Shown: positions 34,278 through 44,802, counted from the stretch's first letter. The stretch is 64,000 nucleotides of DNA from Bacteroidota bacterium (GCA_029558535.1 JAKQEK010000014.1:1-64000), one strand, 5' to 3'. The notes: generated by a model from the sequence alone, not told the origin. Numbers and translations: made by a program.

Positions 34278-35837
34278 TTATTGACTTAAACTAACTTCAT
34301 CACCAGTTCCAATGTCTTTCCATTCGAAAATATCAAATTTTGATTTTGGTCTATATTTGTCAAGCCAAATAAAATCTTTCAATAATGTTTTTTCATATTT
34401 AATCTGTTCGATAGGAATTGTTTCACCGTCAGGTTTTTCGTAAAACCAGATGTTTTCAATTTTGTCATCTTTAAACAGAATAGTCATATTAGAACTAACA
34501 ACCTTATTCATGGCAACAATTTCATCAGTATCTTCATCAACAATAAAATACACAGTCTGGCAATCATTAAACAAATCAATTTTATTTATCTTTTTCTCTT
34601 TCATATACCCTACAATATTTCTACCTTTCATTTGATTAAAATGAAGCGAATCATATCTTTCTATAGAAAAAGCGTTTCCCGTCAAATAAAATCTTTCAGG
34701 ATTTTTATTTACAAAATGTACTTCAATATGATCCGCCGTAATCTGATTTTTTTCGGACCAAACCACAGGATTAAAAAACATATGAGCAATAGAATCTTTC
34801 GAATAAAAAACCAGCGAATCACATCTAGCCTGAAGATCTGATTTATAAACCTGTACTTTATAAAAAGCCCGAATTAATTTATAATCGGAGGTATCAACAG
34901 AAATATATACAGTATCAGAATGCATAAAAACACTATCACCGTCTGTCACATAGATAACAAAAGTACTATCTGTAAGCATTGCATTACGTGGATTTTCGAA
35001 ATAGTACCCATAATTACCATAAGCATTCAAATTTTCAACTGTATCTATAACCGACACATTTTTAAAAGCTTCACCATATCTAATTTTGCGGTCATAATAA
35101 AGGCTGTCTCCCATTAAATAATTTGATCCTGACCTTAACCAGGCATTTTCAGAAAACGCAGCTTCGTCAGTTCGAGTGTTATAATTTCCATTTTCACAGT
35201 AAATATAATTTGAATCCGAGATAATTTGAGTAGGACCATAAAAATATGAAATAGCCGATTCGGTATTGTATCGCAGTGTATCCGAGAAAATATCGTACTG
35301 TGGATTACGCAGGACAACAGTATCTACAGCATAATAATCCTTAAGTTTTGTATAATAGTAGCCCCTCCTACTTGTTAATCTGTTATCGCCGTCATAAATT
35401 TTCCCTCCCTCAAAATAATAAGCCATATCTAAATTTCTGTCATAATCTAAAGAATCTGTTATCAAAAAAGATTTATTATGCTTTAATACAACAGAATCTC
35501 TCATTTTGGCTATCTTGCTATTGCCATCATATTCTAGGTATTTTCCTACCAATAAAATGGTATCTCCCTGTTTAATTCTTACATTATTATAGGCTTGAAT
35601 GGTATTAGAATTATCAAAAAACCAGGCTGAATCACAAAACATATAAGCATCTTCATGTCGAAATACCACATCACCAAGTAATCTCTTGGCTTTGACTCCC
35701 GTAGATTCATCATATTCAAGGCTATTTGCATGAAGTATTTCTACCTTCTTAGTTTGCACATCCTGTGCCGAAGCAATTGCTCCTGAAATAAGCAATATAA
35801 AATTAATTACAAATATTTTTATTGAAACAAATTTCAT
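34278..35837 (-). CDS. OstA-like LPS transport protein (LptA/LptD N-terminal type)
   Basis: The family carries lipopolysaccharide across the periplasm on a beta-jellyroll bridge. A signal peptide covers residues 1-24 (ending IASAQ). The following repeats (HANSLEYDESTGVKAKRLLGDV, CDSAWFFDNSNTIQAYNNV, ADSLDYD-type units) are the stacked OstA strands found in Bacteroidota OstA-like proteins. At 519 residues there is no LptD barrel, so it is a soluble bridge. The ATG overlaps the stop region of moxR by one base, so they are one operon. A perfect hairpin in the 196-bp element lies downstream. Confidence 0.8.
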   Translation of the reverse strand: MKFVSIKIFVINFILLISGAIASAQDVQTKKVEILHANSLEYDESTGVKAKRLLGDVVFRHEDAYMFCDSAWFFDNSNTIQAYNNVRIKQGDTILLVGKYLEYDGNSKIAKMRDSVVLKHNKSFLITDSLDYDRNLDMAYYFEGGKIYDGDNRLTSRRGYYYTKLKDYYAVDTVVLRNPQYDIFSDTLRYNTESAISYFYGPTQIISDSNYIYCENGNYNTRTDEAAFSENAWLRSGSNYLMGDSLYYDRKIRYGEAFKNVSVIDTVENLNAYGNYGYYFENPRNAMLTDSTFVIYVTDGDSVFMHSDTVYISVDTSDYKLIRAFYKVQVYKSDLQARCDSLVFYSKDSIAHMFFNPVVWSEKNQITADHIEVHFVNKNPERFYLTGNAFSIERYDSLHFNQMKGRNIVGYMKEKKINKIDLFNDCQTVYFIVDEDTDEIVAMNKVVSSNMTILFKDDKIENIWFYEKPDGETIPIEQIKYEKTLLKDFIWLDKYRPKSKFDIFEWKDIGTGDEVSLSQ

Positions 35838-36814
35838 TAAGACTTTAATAATTCGTCGATGATATTATCCAAACTTATGCCATCCGCTTCGGCTTTGTAA
35901 TTTTTTATTAAACGATGTCTTAAAATTATTTTTGCAACTGCTTTAACATCTTCTATGTCAGGTGAATACTTTCCACTTAAAATAGAATGTGTTTTTGCTC
36001 CAATAACAAGGTATTGTGAAGCACGCGGGCCAGCCCCCCAATGTAGATATTTCTTTGTTATCTCGGGAGCAAATTCTGAACCCGCTCTGGTTTTGTTAAC
36101 TAATTTTACAGCATATTCCAAGACGTTATCATTAATTGGAACTTTTCTGATTAATCCTTGAAAAAACACTATCTCCTCAGCAGATAAAACCTGCTTAAGA
36201 TCAAATTCCTTGTCAATTGTAGTGTTTTTAACTACAGTCAGCTCATCTTTGTAACTTGGGTAATCAACAATGATATTAAACATAAATCTGTCCAGTTGTG
36301 CTTCAGGCAATGGATATGTTCCTTCCTGTTCGATTGGATTCTGAGTTGCCATAACAAAAAACGGCTCATCAAGCTTATATTCTATTCCTGCTGCGGTTAC
36401 TGACCTTTCCTGCATTGCTTCAAGCAAAGCTGCTTGAGTTTTAGGTGGTGTTCTGTTTATTTCGTCGGCAAGAATAAAATTAGCGAAAATCGGACCTTTT
36501 ACAAACTTAAATTGCCTGTCTTCGGCAAGAATTTCTGTACCAATAATATCAGATGGCATAAGATCAGGAGTAAATTGTATTCTTTTATTCTTTAATCCTA
36601 GGACTTCTGCTATTGTAGTAACTAATAAAGTTTTAGCTAATCCGGGCACGCCTATTAATAAACAATGACCTCTACTAAATATTGAAATAACAACTTCCTT
36701 AACAACCTGATCCTGACCGTAAATCTTTTTATTGATTTCACTTACCAAATCCGAATATTTGCTACGTAATGCATCTATTGCCTCTACATTATCTTTATAC
36801 TTTACCATTTCCAT
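35837..36814 (-). CDS. moxR: MoxR-family AAA+ ATPase
   Basis: MoxR ATPases act as chaperones for metal-enzyme or envelope complexes. The Walker A region is GVPGLAKTLL, then IQFTPDLMPSDIIGTE, Walker B ILADEINRTPPKTQAALLEAMQE, and the sensor MATQNPIEQEGTYPLPEAQLDRFMF. The C-terminal lid domain has PDIEDVKAVAKIILRHR. The length is standard. Usually a DUF58 and BatA-E genes follow moxR; here the OstA-like gene follows, and batD/batE lie about 8 kb away on the other strand. A -7 box lies at 36841-36848. Confidence 0.93.
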   Translation of the reverse strand: MEMVKYKDNVEAIDALRSKYSDLVSEINKKIYGQDQVVKEVVISIFSRGHCLLIGVPGLAKTLLVTTIAEVLGLKNKRIQFTPDLMPSDIIGTEILAEDRQFKFVKGPIFANFILADEINRTPPKTQAALLEAMQERSVTAAGIEYKLDEPFFVMATQNPIEQEGTYPLPEAQLDRFMFNIIVDYPSYKDELTVVKNTTIDKEFDLKQVLSAEEIVFFQGLIRKVPINDNVLEYAVKLVNKTRAGSEFAPEITKKYLHWGAGPRASQYLVIGAKTHSILSGKYSPDIEDVKAVAKIILRHRLIKNYKAEADGISLDNIIDELLKS

Positions 36815-36840
36815 CTTTTATTATTCATTTTTTCAACGAA

Positions 36841-36848
36841 CAAAGTTA
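36841..36848 (-). promoter_or_regulatory. -7 box for moxR
   Basis: The minus strand reads TAACTTTG, matching TAnnTTTG, 27 bases upstream of the ATG at 36814. Confidence 0.45.
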
Positions 36849-36970
36849 ATTATTATTGTAACATCAGAAAGAATACAAATTATAATTTATCATAAGCGCA
36901 ATTTTAAAACAAATCTGCTTATTCGTATAATATTTTGAAACGACAAAAGTATAAACACATAAAAATATTG

Positions 36971-36978
36971 TATTTTTG
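36971..36978 (+). promoter_or_regulatory. -7 box for DUF4293 gene; decides the start
   Basis: TATTTTTG matches TAnnTTTG, 14 bases upstream of the ATG at 36992 and inside a longer frame. Confidence 0.5.
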
Positions 36979-36991
36979 CCAAAAAAATAAT

Positions 36992-37456
36992 ATGATACAA
37001 AGAATTCAGAGTTTATACTTACTTCTAAGTCTGATTTGTACCGGACTATTTTACTTTTTTCCTTTTGGAGACATAATTACTACCGAAGATTCGATAATTC
37101 CTTTAATTGTGACAGGTGTAAGATATACAAAAAATGGAGACACTGTTTTTTATTCTCTTTTACCAATGTTAATAATGATTAGTTTGATTAATTTGATTAG
37201 TCTTACTAGTATTTTTCTTTATAAGAGACGTATGCTTCAAATTAGGTTAAACATATTTAATATAATAACTCAACTAGGAAGCATTGGTATGATATTTTAT
37301 TATCTTTCGAATGCTGCTAAACAAATTGGAGTGGATTATTCGACAAAAATTCTGATAATACTACCTTTAGTTTCAGCCATATTTACATTTTTAGCTGTAA
37401 GAGCTATTGCAAAAGATGAAGCCTTGGTCAGGTCAATCAGTCGCCTCAGGAAGTAA
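36992..37456 (+). CDS. DUF4293 family membrane protein
   Basis: The start MIQRIQSLYLLLSLICTGLFYFFPF and four hydrophobic segments (about 8-27, 53-75, 86-105, 112-133) fit the DUF4293 family, which is restricted to Bacteroidota and has no known role. The C-terminus is basic. The longer frame from 36935 is excluded by the promoter box. The end overlaps the convergent rmuC end by 24 bases. Confidence 0.78.
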   Translation: MIQRIQSLYLLLSLICTGLFYFFPFGDIITTEDSIIPLIVTGVRYTKNGDTVFYSLLPMLIMISLINLISLTSIFLYKRRMLQIRLNIFNIITQLGSIGMIFYYLSNAAKQIGVDYSTKILIILPLVSAIFTFLAVRAIAKDEALVRSISRLRK

Positions 37457-38794
37457 ATTGTCTTCATCAGCATCGCTTTCGATAAGTATTTCTTTTGAAA
37501 GAGCTTTAGTGGTTTTAGCACCCAGTCTTTTCAAATCTTCGGTTTGTTTGACAAGATTACCTGCCCCTGTTGATAATTTTGACATTGCCGATTCGTATTC
37601 CTTTCCTGCTTTGTCAATTGCAATACCAATTCTATTCATATCATCTACAAATCCGACAAATTTTTCATAAAGCTTACCTCCTCTTTCAGCAATTAACAAA
37701 GCATTTTGAGTCTGTCTGGTTTGTTTCCAAATAGCATTTACTGTCATTAATGTGGCAATTAAGGTCGAAGGACTTACAATAACTATCCGCTTATCCCATG
37801 CTTCGTTAAAAATACTGTTATCATTTGATACTGCAACTGCAAGAGAAGCTTCGACCGGAATAAACATCAACAAATATTCGGGTGTTGTAAGTCCTAAATT
37901 AGCAACATAATCCTTTCCTGCCAGTTCTTTAATATGATTTCTGACAGACTGTATATGTTCCTTAATAAATAATTCCCTATCATCTTCATTGTCTGCACTT
38001 ACATATTTTTCGTAAGCAACCAAAGATACTTTTGCATCAATTATGATATGTTTTTCTTCAGGTAAATATATAACTGCATCAGGTCTTAATCTACGTCCAT
38101 CTTCAATTGTAAATGAATCCTGTGTTTTGTATTGTGCTCCTTTTTCCAATCCGGATGATTCCAATATCTTTTCTAAAATCATTTCCCCCCATCTTCCCTG
38201 TTTTTGCACATCTCCTTTTAATGCTTTTGTCAAATTTGTTGCATCTTCACGCAATTGGAGATTCATTTCCTGAATATGCTTTAATTCTACTCCCAATTCG
38301 GACCTTTCTTTTAGCCCTTTTTCATAAGTTTGCTTTATGGTTTCCTTAAACTCTTTTATGTTTTGATTAAAAGGATTAAGTATTGCATCTAACTGGTTTT
38401 TATTTAAGTCCGAAAATGCTTTTGATTTTTCTTCCAAGACTTTATTTGCAAGATTTTCAAACTGAAGCATAAGTTTTTTCTGCATATCTTCAATTTCCAA
38501 TTTTTGAGTATCAAGTTTTTCTTTTAAGTTGATAAGATTAGTTTCTGCAACATTTAAAGATGAAAGTAACTCCTTATTTTCAGAAGCCAAATTTTGGTTT
38601 TGTTCTTTGTTAGATTCTATCTGGCCTTCTAAATATTTCTTTTCTGTTTCATATAATAAAACACTTTTTTCAAGGTCAGACAATTTACTATCTATTTCAT
38701 TAAAATCAGATTTGTTACTATTTTTCAATTTAAATATCAACCATGAAATAACAAACCCCAGAATACAACCAATAATAAGAAAAACGATTTCCAT
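37433..38794 (-). CDS. rmuC: DNA recombination protein RmuC
   Basis: RmuC limits recombination at inverted repeats. An N-terminal membrane segment (about 1-22, ending WLIFKLKN) precedes a long coiled coil (about 30-185), then the RmuC nuclease-like domain with KGDVQKQGRWGEMILEKILES, RPDAVIYLPEEKHIIIDAKVSL and TPEYLLMFIPVEA. Length 453 is typical. It lies convergent with the DUF4293 gene. Confidence 0.92.
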   Translation of the reverse strand: MEIVFLIIGCILGFVISWLIFKLKNSNKSDFNEIDSKLSDLEKSVLLYETEKKYLEGQIESNKEQNQNLASENKELLSSLNVAETNLINLKEKLDTQKLEIEDMQKKLMLQFENLANKVLEEKSKAFSDLNKNQLDAILNPFNQNIKEFKETIKQTYEKGLKERSELGVELKHIQEMNLQLREDATNLTKALKGDVQKQGRWGEMILEKILESSGLEKGAQYKTQDSFTIEDGRRLRPDAVIYLPEEKHIIIDAKVSLVAYEKYVSADNEDDRELFIKEHIQSVRNHIKELAGKDYVANLGLTTPEYLLMFIPVEASLAVAVSNDNSIFNEAWDKRIVIVSPSTLIATLMTVNAIWKQTRQTQNALLIAERGGKLYEKFVGFVDDMNRIGIAIDKAGKEYESAMSKLSTGAGNLVKQTEDLKRLGAKTTKALSKEILIESDADEDNLLPEATD

Positions 38795-38862
38795 AATTTC
38801 AATTATTTAAGAATGTAAATTTATAAGAAAAAGACTTAAAAAAAAATTGTCACACATATAAA

Positions 38863-38889
38863 AAAAAGAGGCCACAAGGACCTCTCTTT
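38863..38889 (-). terminator. Hairpin terminator after the T9SS cargo gene
   Basis: aaaaagaggcc and ggacctctcttt form a hairpin with a 4-base loop, one bulge and one mismatch, 18 bases after the stop at 38907. Confidence 0.55.
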
Positions 38890-38906
38890 AAAATCTATAA
38901 AACTAA

Positions 38907-41738
38907 TTATTGAATAATTAATTTGTGTGTTGAAACTTTTCCATTACTTTCAACTTTAACAATGTAAAGTCCTGCAGATTGTGAAAATTTCACTTCCTGG
39001 TTTGCATTTACATTGAATGATTCAACTATTCTACCAGCAATATCAACAACAGAAACAATTGAATTTTCTGTTACATTTATATTAACAAAGCCATTAGATG
39101 GGTTTGGATAAATAGAAATCACATTTGAATTAGCAATTTCAGCTGAAGTTGCAATCTCTAATGCAAAATCATTAACAAGCCACTGAGCACCATCAGTACC
39201 AACATAATTGAATGCAAACCAAACTGAAGATTCACCTGCATAAGCTGACACATTTACAATAGCAAGATATTCTGTCCAACTCTCGAACACACCAGGTACC
39301 GTTTCATCCCAAATTGTAGTCCAATTAGTACCATCAGAAGAAGCTTTAAACAACATATCATAATTATCTTCGGGATCAACTGACCAATAATAACTTCCTG
39401 ACCAGTTGAACTTTGCAACAATATTATCAGTTGAAAATGCACTTAAGTCAAATACAGGAGATACAAGCCATTCGTTCTGAGCAAGTACAGCAGCATCATA
39501 CTCACATGAATATGCATCAACGCCATTATGTTCCCATGTTTCATTTGGATTTGTCTGAGCAATAAGCCAGCAAGGATCTGCAACATCGAAAGCATTTGTA
39601 TAAGGTAAGGAAGAAATTGCCGGACCGCAATCGAATAAAGTAGTAAATGTAACAGGACCAGCCCAACCGCTAGTTTCTGCACCACAAATTGCCTGAACAT
39701 ATACTTCATATTCTGTATCTGCATCGAGTTCTGTTAAAACAGCATTAGTTACATCAGCAGCAACCTGATCACCTTCTGTAGCAGGGTCAAAACCGGTAGG
39801 ACCATAAACAACAGTCCATTCTGTTCCTGCGCCATTTTCAGTCCAAGAAACAGTTGCTCCATGTATTCCTATTTCACTAATAATGATGTTAGAAGGATCA
39901 TTACATGCATCAGGGTCAAGCATAGTTGTAAATGACCATGTTACATCATAAGCAAGATCATCAACCCCGTCAGATATTGAGCCTGTTGGAATTAAAACGG
40001 TGTAGACAGTATTAAAATCTAAATCGTCATGTGCTAAAGTTAAAACTGCATCTTCAATAGTTACAACAACATTGCCTGGATCCGGGGTAATGGATATCCC
40101 TGAAAAATCAACTTCTGTTATATTAACATCAAAAGTAGCAGAAACTACTGCATCAACTGCAACATTATTTGCATTATTTAGCGGGCTTAATGTAATAGCA
40201 TGAGGACCAAGAACCGGAATAGCTTGAGCAAGAAATACTTTGTAAATCATATTTGGATCTTGCTGAACATTTACCAATAGAAAAGCTGCTCCATCTTCTT
40301 CGTAGGATGCTAAACCTCCTGAACCACTTCCAACACCTGCATCAAATTCAGGAAAAGCAGAAACGTCAATAATTCTTCCTGTAGCTGTACCATTAAGTGC
40401 ATATTCTGTCAATTGAGTAACATCAGAATCACCAGTTCCTTCAAATACCCAAATTGTTGGATTTAATGGGTCACTCCAATTATCATAAGCTGCACCATAA
40501 ATACTTGGAGAAGCAAAATTATTGCCTGTTGCTGTTCCTGCAACTGTAAATTCTGTTAAATTAGTATCCCAGTTATTTGCCCAAAATGTTTCATCGTCAT
40601 CATCATAAGCAATTGCACGTACTGCAACAGGTGCAGCTATTGTTGATATTAGTGTCTCATTAGCCAAATCCATTTGAAATAAACTTGTTGAAGCATTTGA
40701 ACCATAAAAATATTGACCATCATAAGCCATATCTCTTATTGCAGTAGCTCCGGCAACAGTAAAAGTTTCAATATAAAGACCATTCATATCATACCTATCA
40801 AAGTTACCGCTTCCCCAATAAGAAGTGTAAATATTTATACCATCAGTTTCAACTCCCGGACAACCGGCTGCATTAGCTGGGAAATATGAAATAACAGATC
40901 CAAAAGAAATTGGAGCAACTTCACAATCTTGAACGATTTCATTATTATCAGTATTAAGATCACCGGTAATTGTAACTGTAGCGGTAATAACATAATTTCC
41001 ATCTTCAGGTGACCATAAATCATCCATAATGTATGTTTCGTTGGCGAATGAAACAAAACCAGCGCCTGTAACAGCTAATGTAGAACTATATACATCTGTA
41101 GTCCCGTCATTTATAACTACTGAAATTGAAAAATCATCAGCAGTAGTTGAACCTAAATTTTCCACAACAACTGCAGGGTAAAAAGTTTCTGCAGAAAATA
41201 AATGAGATGGACTAACAGATATAACTGATAAATCAACAGCCAATGCTTCTGTCAATGTAAGTGTTCCTGTTGCTGTGTGTGGATCTGACCCATATCCGTC
41301 ACCAACGATAAGCCATACAATATCCAAATTACCAGTAAATCCTGGATCAACAGTAACATTTACAACGAAAGATGCATTAGCAGATAAGTCTCCCCATTGT
41401 GAACCTCCACCAAGGTCACCCCAAGAGGTAACAACTCCGTTACCGGTTTCTTCATTCCATGCAAGGGCAAAGTCAGCAGACATATTAACAGTTACTCCCT
41501 CTGGGAAATCCAATGAAATACCATCGGTATATTCAGTATCCGGTGAATTGTGAATATAATTAAAATTAAGATCAAAAGTTGCTCCGGCTACATAAGAAGC
41601 ATTTTGACAAGTAATAACACTATTCATAGTCTTAGTACCTTTCAGTGTTTTCACTTCTGCCTTCTCAACAGAATTTTGTGCAAAAACTCCGCAGATTACA
41701 AAAACCATCAGCGCAGTTAGTAATAAAGTTTTTTTCAT
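38907..41738 (-). CDS. T9SS cargo protein: SbsA-like Ig, fibronectin III, choice-of-anchor J, sorting domain
   Basis: A signal peptide covers residues 1-20 (ending VFAQ). After a CARDB-like segment (about 165-275) and a propeller-like segment with repeated Trp/Asp (about 280-500), there is an SbsA Ig-like domain (about 510-605; LSPLNNANNVAVDAVVSATF), a fibronectin III domain (about 610-700; ATVSWTENGAGTEWTVVY), a MAM-like domain (about 705-865; SLPYTNAFD to VNDFALE) and a type A T9SS sorting domain (from about 875; ISIYPNPSNGFVNI, ending THKLIIQ). The sorting domain directs outer-membrane translocation and anchoring by attachment to A-LPS. It is a surface protein of unknown binding target. 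A -7 box is at 41776-41783. Confidence 0.9.
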   Translation of the reverse strand: MKKTLLLTALMVFVICGVFAQNSVEKAEVKTLKGTKTMNSVITCQNASYVAGATFDLNFNYIHNSPDTEYTDGISLDFPEGVTVNMSADFALAWNEETGNGVVTSWGDLGGGSQWGDLSANASFVVNVTVDPGFTGNLDIVWLIVGDGYGSDPHTATGTLTLTEALAVDLSVISVSPSHLFSAETFYPAVVVENLGSTTADDFSISVVINDGTTDVYSSTLAVTGAGFVSFANETYIMDDLWSPEDGNYVITATVTITGDLNTDNNEIVQDCEVAPISFGSVISYFPANAAGCPGVETDGINIYTSYWGSGNFDRYDMNGLYIETFTVAGATAIRDMAYDGQYFYGSNASTSLFQMDLANETLISTIAAPVAVRAIAYDDDDETFWANNWDTNLTEFTVAGTATGNNFASPSIYGAAYDNWSDPLNPTIWVFEGTGDSDVTQLTEYALNGTATGRIIDVSAFPEFDAGVGSGSGGLASYEEDGAAFLLVNVQQDPNMIYKVFLAQAIPVLGPHAITLSPLNNANNVAVDAVVSATFDVNITEVDFSGISITPDPGNVVVTIEDAVLTLAHDDLDFNTVYTVLIPTGSISDGVDDLAYDVTWSFTTMLDPDACNDPSNIIISEIGIHGATVSWTENGAGTEWTVVYGPTGFDPATEGDQVAADVTNAVLTELDADTEYEVYVQAICGAETSGWAGPVTFTTLFDCGPAISSLPYTNAFDVADPCWLIAQTNPNETWEHNGVDAYSCEYDAAVLAQNEWLVSPVFDLSAFSTDNIVAKFNWSGSYYWSVDPEDNYDMLFKASSDGTNWTTIWDETVPGVFESWTEYLAIVNVSAYAGESSVWFAFNYVGTDGAQWLVNDFALEIATSAEIANSNVISIYPNPSNGFVNINVTENSIVSVVDIAGRIVESFNVNANQEVKFSQSAGLYIVKVESNGKVSTHKLIIQ

Positions 41739-41775
41739 AATTAATATAATTTAAGTTAAACAAAATATTTTATGA

Positions 41776-41783
41776 CAAAAGTA
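41776..41783 (-). promoter_or_regulatory. -7 box for the T9SS cargo gene
   Basis: The minus strand reads TACTTTTG, 38 bases upstream of the ATG at 41738. Confidence 0.45.
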
Positions 41784-41847
41784 CTCTTTTTTTATATCAA
41801 AATATTGTATTGTTAATAAAATTCCCCAACTAAAGTCAACGTGAATT

Positions 41848-44637
41848 TTATATTTTTAAGTTTTTAATAATAAATATGAGAAATATTAATAAAACAATAT
41901 ATATACATAATATAACAGAATTGTACACAAAGCTTACTAATTCAACATTTCCAAACTTTCCATAAGATTTAAAGAAACAACGATTTAAACCTTCGGTGCC
42001 GGGAAATGAATATACAGATTTAAAATTTCTTAAAATTTTATCATTTAAAATAATAAAAGGAGGACTATTTGGGTTGTTAATAACCTTATTTACTGCCTCA
42101 TTAGAATATTTCAATTTCAATAAATTTAATTCAGATTTTGTATTAATAACTGAGTCTTCGAATAGTAAATATTTATTCTTCTGATTATTATAAAAGTTCT
42201 TTTGCACGTTTAAATCTAATTTAGCATTCTCAATAGAACCAACAAATCCAACATTATTTATTTCGCTAATAACAATTCTCTCTGCTCTTTCTTTGTCTGT
42301 TTTTCCAATTTCTTCAAGTTGAGGAATAAAGTAATCAAGATAATAAACCGAATTATTTACAAATTGCCTATACTTATAAATATCTTTATAATAAGGATTA
42401 TTACAATAAAAATCAGTAATTACAGCTTCTGATGCCCAACGCATTGGAATAATATCTGCAATTAATGGAACTCTGCCTTTATCGTTTATTATTTTATTAA
42501 AATCTCCAAAATTTATCATAGCCCCTGAAAATATCAGTTGGGGAATCATAATAAGAGGTATGGCCAAATATACTGTGCTTATTTGTCTGCAGAAGCCTGA
42601 AATCAATAAACTTACCATACTACCCCAACAAATCAAAAGAAAACTTATGAAAAATAATGTCAAAAAATGAAAACTGTTTTCAATTATTAAGACTGATGGT
42701 AATACTAGCAACAAAGCTTGTATGAGAGATAATATAATGTATTTAAAAACTATTGATAATAAATAACTATGCGATTTATCTATTATTCTATTTTCATGCT
42801 GATTGAAATGTCTAAGAAATATAAACTCATGTCCGGAATTAACTAAACCTGTAAAAATCGCTGTTGTTAATATAACCAATATCCACACAGGGACATTTGG
42901 ATTATAGTAATAAATATAATCTTCAGTATTTGAATATTTAAGCAAGGTCGAAAACAAAACTCCCGACAAAAGAGGTATTAACAAAAGCAAAACTAGTCTT
43001 GATTTTTGCTTGATTTCAACGCTTATACTAAATTCCAAATGATTAATAAATGAGAGCCAATTATTTTGTCTTACACGCTTAACAAAATTTATCTTCTCAT
43101 CTTTTTTATTAAATTGGTTTGCATTTACAAAACGTTGATAATATTCTGATGCTGAAAATTTCCTTTTTCGAGTTGCACTTCCATTTTCATCAAATTGCTT
43201 CTCTTCAATCATTTTTAGCAATACGCCAGGATTAAACCGCGTTTCTATTAAACTGTTTTTATCAACTTTTCCTAATATCTCTCTAAAATACTCAACTGAT
43301 TTTGCCGGAGAGCCGTAATAAATCGGATATCCTCCATCATCAATAATCAGTATTTTATCAAACATCATAAATATGTCGAAATCAGGTTGATGAACAGATG
43401 CAACGATAATTTTATTTTGATTAGCTATGGAACGCAAAAGACTCACAATTTTGAATGTATCTTCTGACGACAACCCACTGGTAGGTTCGTCTAGAACAAG
43501 CACCTCTGGTTGGTTCAACAATTCCATAGCAATTCCCAATCTTTTCTGTTGTCCTCCCGACAATTGGTATGAACTTCTATCAGCTTTACAAACAATCTTG
43601 TTACTCTCTTCGAGCAATCCTGTTTCAGAAAAAACTTCATTTATCTTTATTTTTGAACTTTCACTCGACATCTGCAAAAAATTGCATCTATGTTGCAGGT
43701 GTTCCTCAACAGTATAAAAAGGAATGAAATTATCATGTTGAGGTAAGTATGATTTAATTAATATATCTTTCCCCGATAATATTCCTGTAAAGTAGACTTC
43801 TCCACTTGCTTTATTTTCCAAGCCGGATATACTTCTAAGAAAGCTAGTTTTTCCACTCCCGCTTTTGCCTATGACAGCAATCAGTTCACCACTGCAAAAA
43901 TCCAGAGAGGTTTTATGCAGAATTATTCTTTTATTCTTTTTAAGCTCAATGTCTCGAATATTCAGATAAAACTTCTTTTCTGTTTCGTTTATCGGGCCTT
44001 TGGATAATGACTTTAAGTCCGGATAAAATAATTTTTTAATATCATTATATACTAAAACAGAATCTTTCAAAAAGTACTTTACTTGCCCCTCAATGATTTT
44101 TTTATCATTTAATTTCAATTTGACTGATAATGATTTGATAAAAATTACCTCAAAATCTGTTAAAAAAATTTCAGCAATATTGACATTGTCAACAAAAACA
44201 CTTGTATATTCTGTTTTATTGTCAGAAAAAATAAATCTTTTTAATTCATAATAGAAATCATCAGAAAACCCGAAAATATTGGCAATGAGGGAAGAAAACT
44301 CTTCTGAAAGTTGACCGCAACCTGTTTCTTTAATTAAAATAATTAAAAAATAAACTACTATCAGACGTTCAGAAATTGAAATATTAAGTTTAATTTCTTC
44401 ACAAATCCTGATAAGTTTTACTGAGTTTAATGAGATTCTTTTTTGAGATGATTCTGAACTATATTCTTTTAAATAATTCTTATATATTTCTGTATAATCT
44501 GATATATACTTATCCTCAATTTCTGAATTTAAAAAACTTTTAAAGACTGCCACAAATTTATTAATGCTCTCTTTTGCTTGTCTGTTGGCAGCCAAAGCAA
44601 ACAATTTGGCAATGGAATTCAGAGTTAAAATATTCAT
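41848..44637 (-). CDS. ABCG-like ABC transporter (ATPase plus ABC-2 permease) with extra N-terminal helical domain
   Basis: Residues about 1-135 are an all-helical part that resembles a TerB-like domain, and 140-225 may be a small beta domain of FHA-like type. The ATPase (about 230-460) has Walker A GKSGSGKTS, signature LSGGQQKRLG and Walker B EVLVLDEPTSG, then a His switch ASVHQPDFDIF. The C-terminal ABC-2 permease (about 530-929) has six or seven membrane helices and a large loop of about 180 residues (about 730-910) before the last helix, with many Lys/Asn. The ATPase-then-permease order matches eukaryotic ABCG half transporters. The substrate is unknown. The mapping of the N-terminal domains is an inference from sequence character. 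Confidence 0.8.
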   Translation of the reverse strand: MNILTLNSIAKLFALAANRQAKESINKFVAVFKSFLNSEIEDKYISDYTEIYKNYLKEYSSESSQKRISLNSVKLIRICEEIKLNISISERLIVVYFLIILIKETGCGQLSEEFSSLIANIFGFSDDFYYELKRFIFSDNKTEYTSVFVDNVNIAEIFLTDFEVIFIKSLSVKLKLNDKKIIEGQVKYFLKDSVLVYNDIKKLFYPDLKSLSKGPINETEKKFYLNIRDIELKKNKRIILHKTSLDFCSGELIAVIGKSGSGKTSFLRSISGLENKASGEVYFTGILSGKDILIKSYLPQHDNFIPFYTVEEHLQHRCNFLQMSSESSKIKINEVFSETGLLEESNKIVCKADRSSYQLSGGQQKRLGIAMELLNQPEVLVLDEPTSGLSSEDTFKIVSLLRSIANQNKIIVASVHQPDFDIFMMFDKILIIDDGGYPIYYGSPAKSVEYFREILGKVDKNSLIETRFNPGVLLKMIEEKQFDENGSATRKRKFSASEYYQRFVNANQFNKKDEKINFVKRVRQNNWLSFINHLEFSISVEIKQKSRLVLLLLIPLLSGVLFSTLLKYSNTEDYIYYYNPNVPVWILVILTTAIFTGLVNSGHEFIFLRHFNQHENRIIDKSHSYLLSIVFKYIILSLIQALLLVLPSVLIIENSFHFLTLFFISFLLICWGSMVSLLISGFCRQISTVYLAIPLIMIPQLIFSGAMINFGDFNKIINDKGRVPLIADIIPMRWASEAVITDFYCNNPYYKDIYKYRQFVNNSVYYLDYFIPQLEEIGKTDKERAERIVISEINNVGFVGSIENAKLDLNVQKNFYNNQKNKYLLFEDSVINTKSELNLLKLKYSNEAVNKVINNPNSPPFIILNDKILRNFKSVYSFPGTEGLNRCFFKSYGKFGNVELVSFVYNSVILCIYIVLLIFLIFIIKNLKI

Positions 44638-44794
44638 ATTATGAATTCAATGACTTTCTGCTAAATTAGAAAATATTTTATAAATTTTTAACTTTTTTTT
44701 AAGAGTCGAGAAAAACATCTTAAAATAACTTACGTTAAAAGGCAGTAAAACAAATTTGCTACTATGAAAAGTTGTAAATATTGGGTATTTTTTA

Positions 44795-44802
44795 TAAATT
44801 TG
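44795..44802 (+). promoter_or_regulatory. -7 box for batD; decides the start
   Basis: TAAATTTG matches TAnnTTTG and lies 21 bases upstream of the ATG at 44823. Confidence 0.5.
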
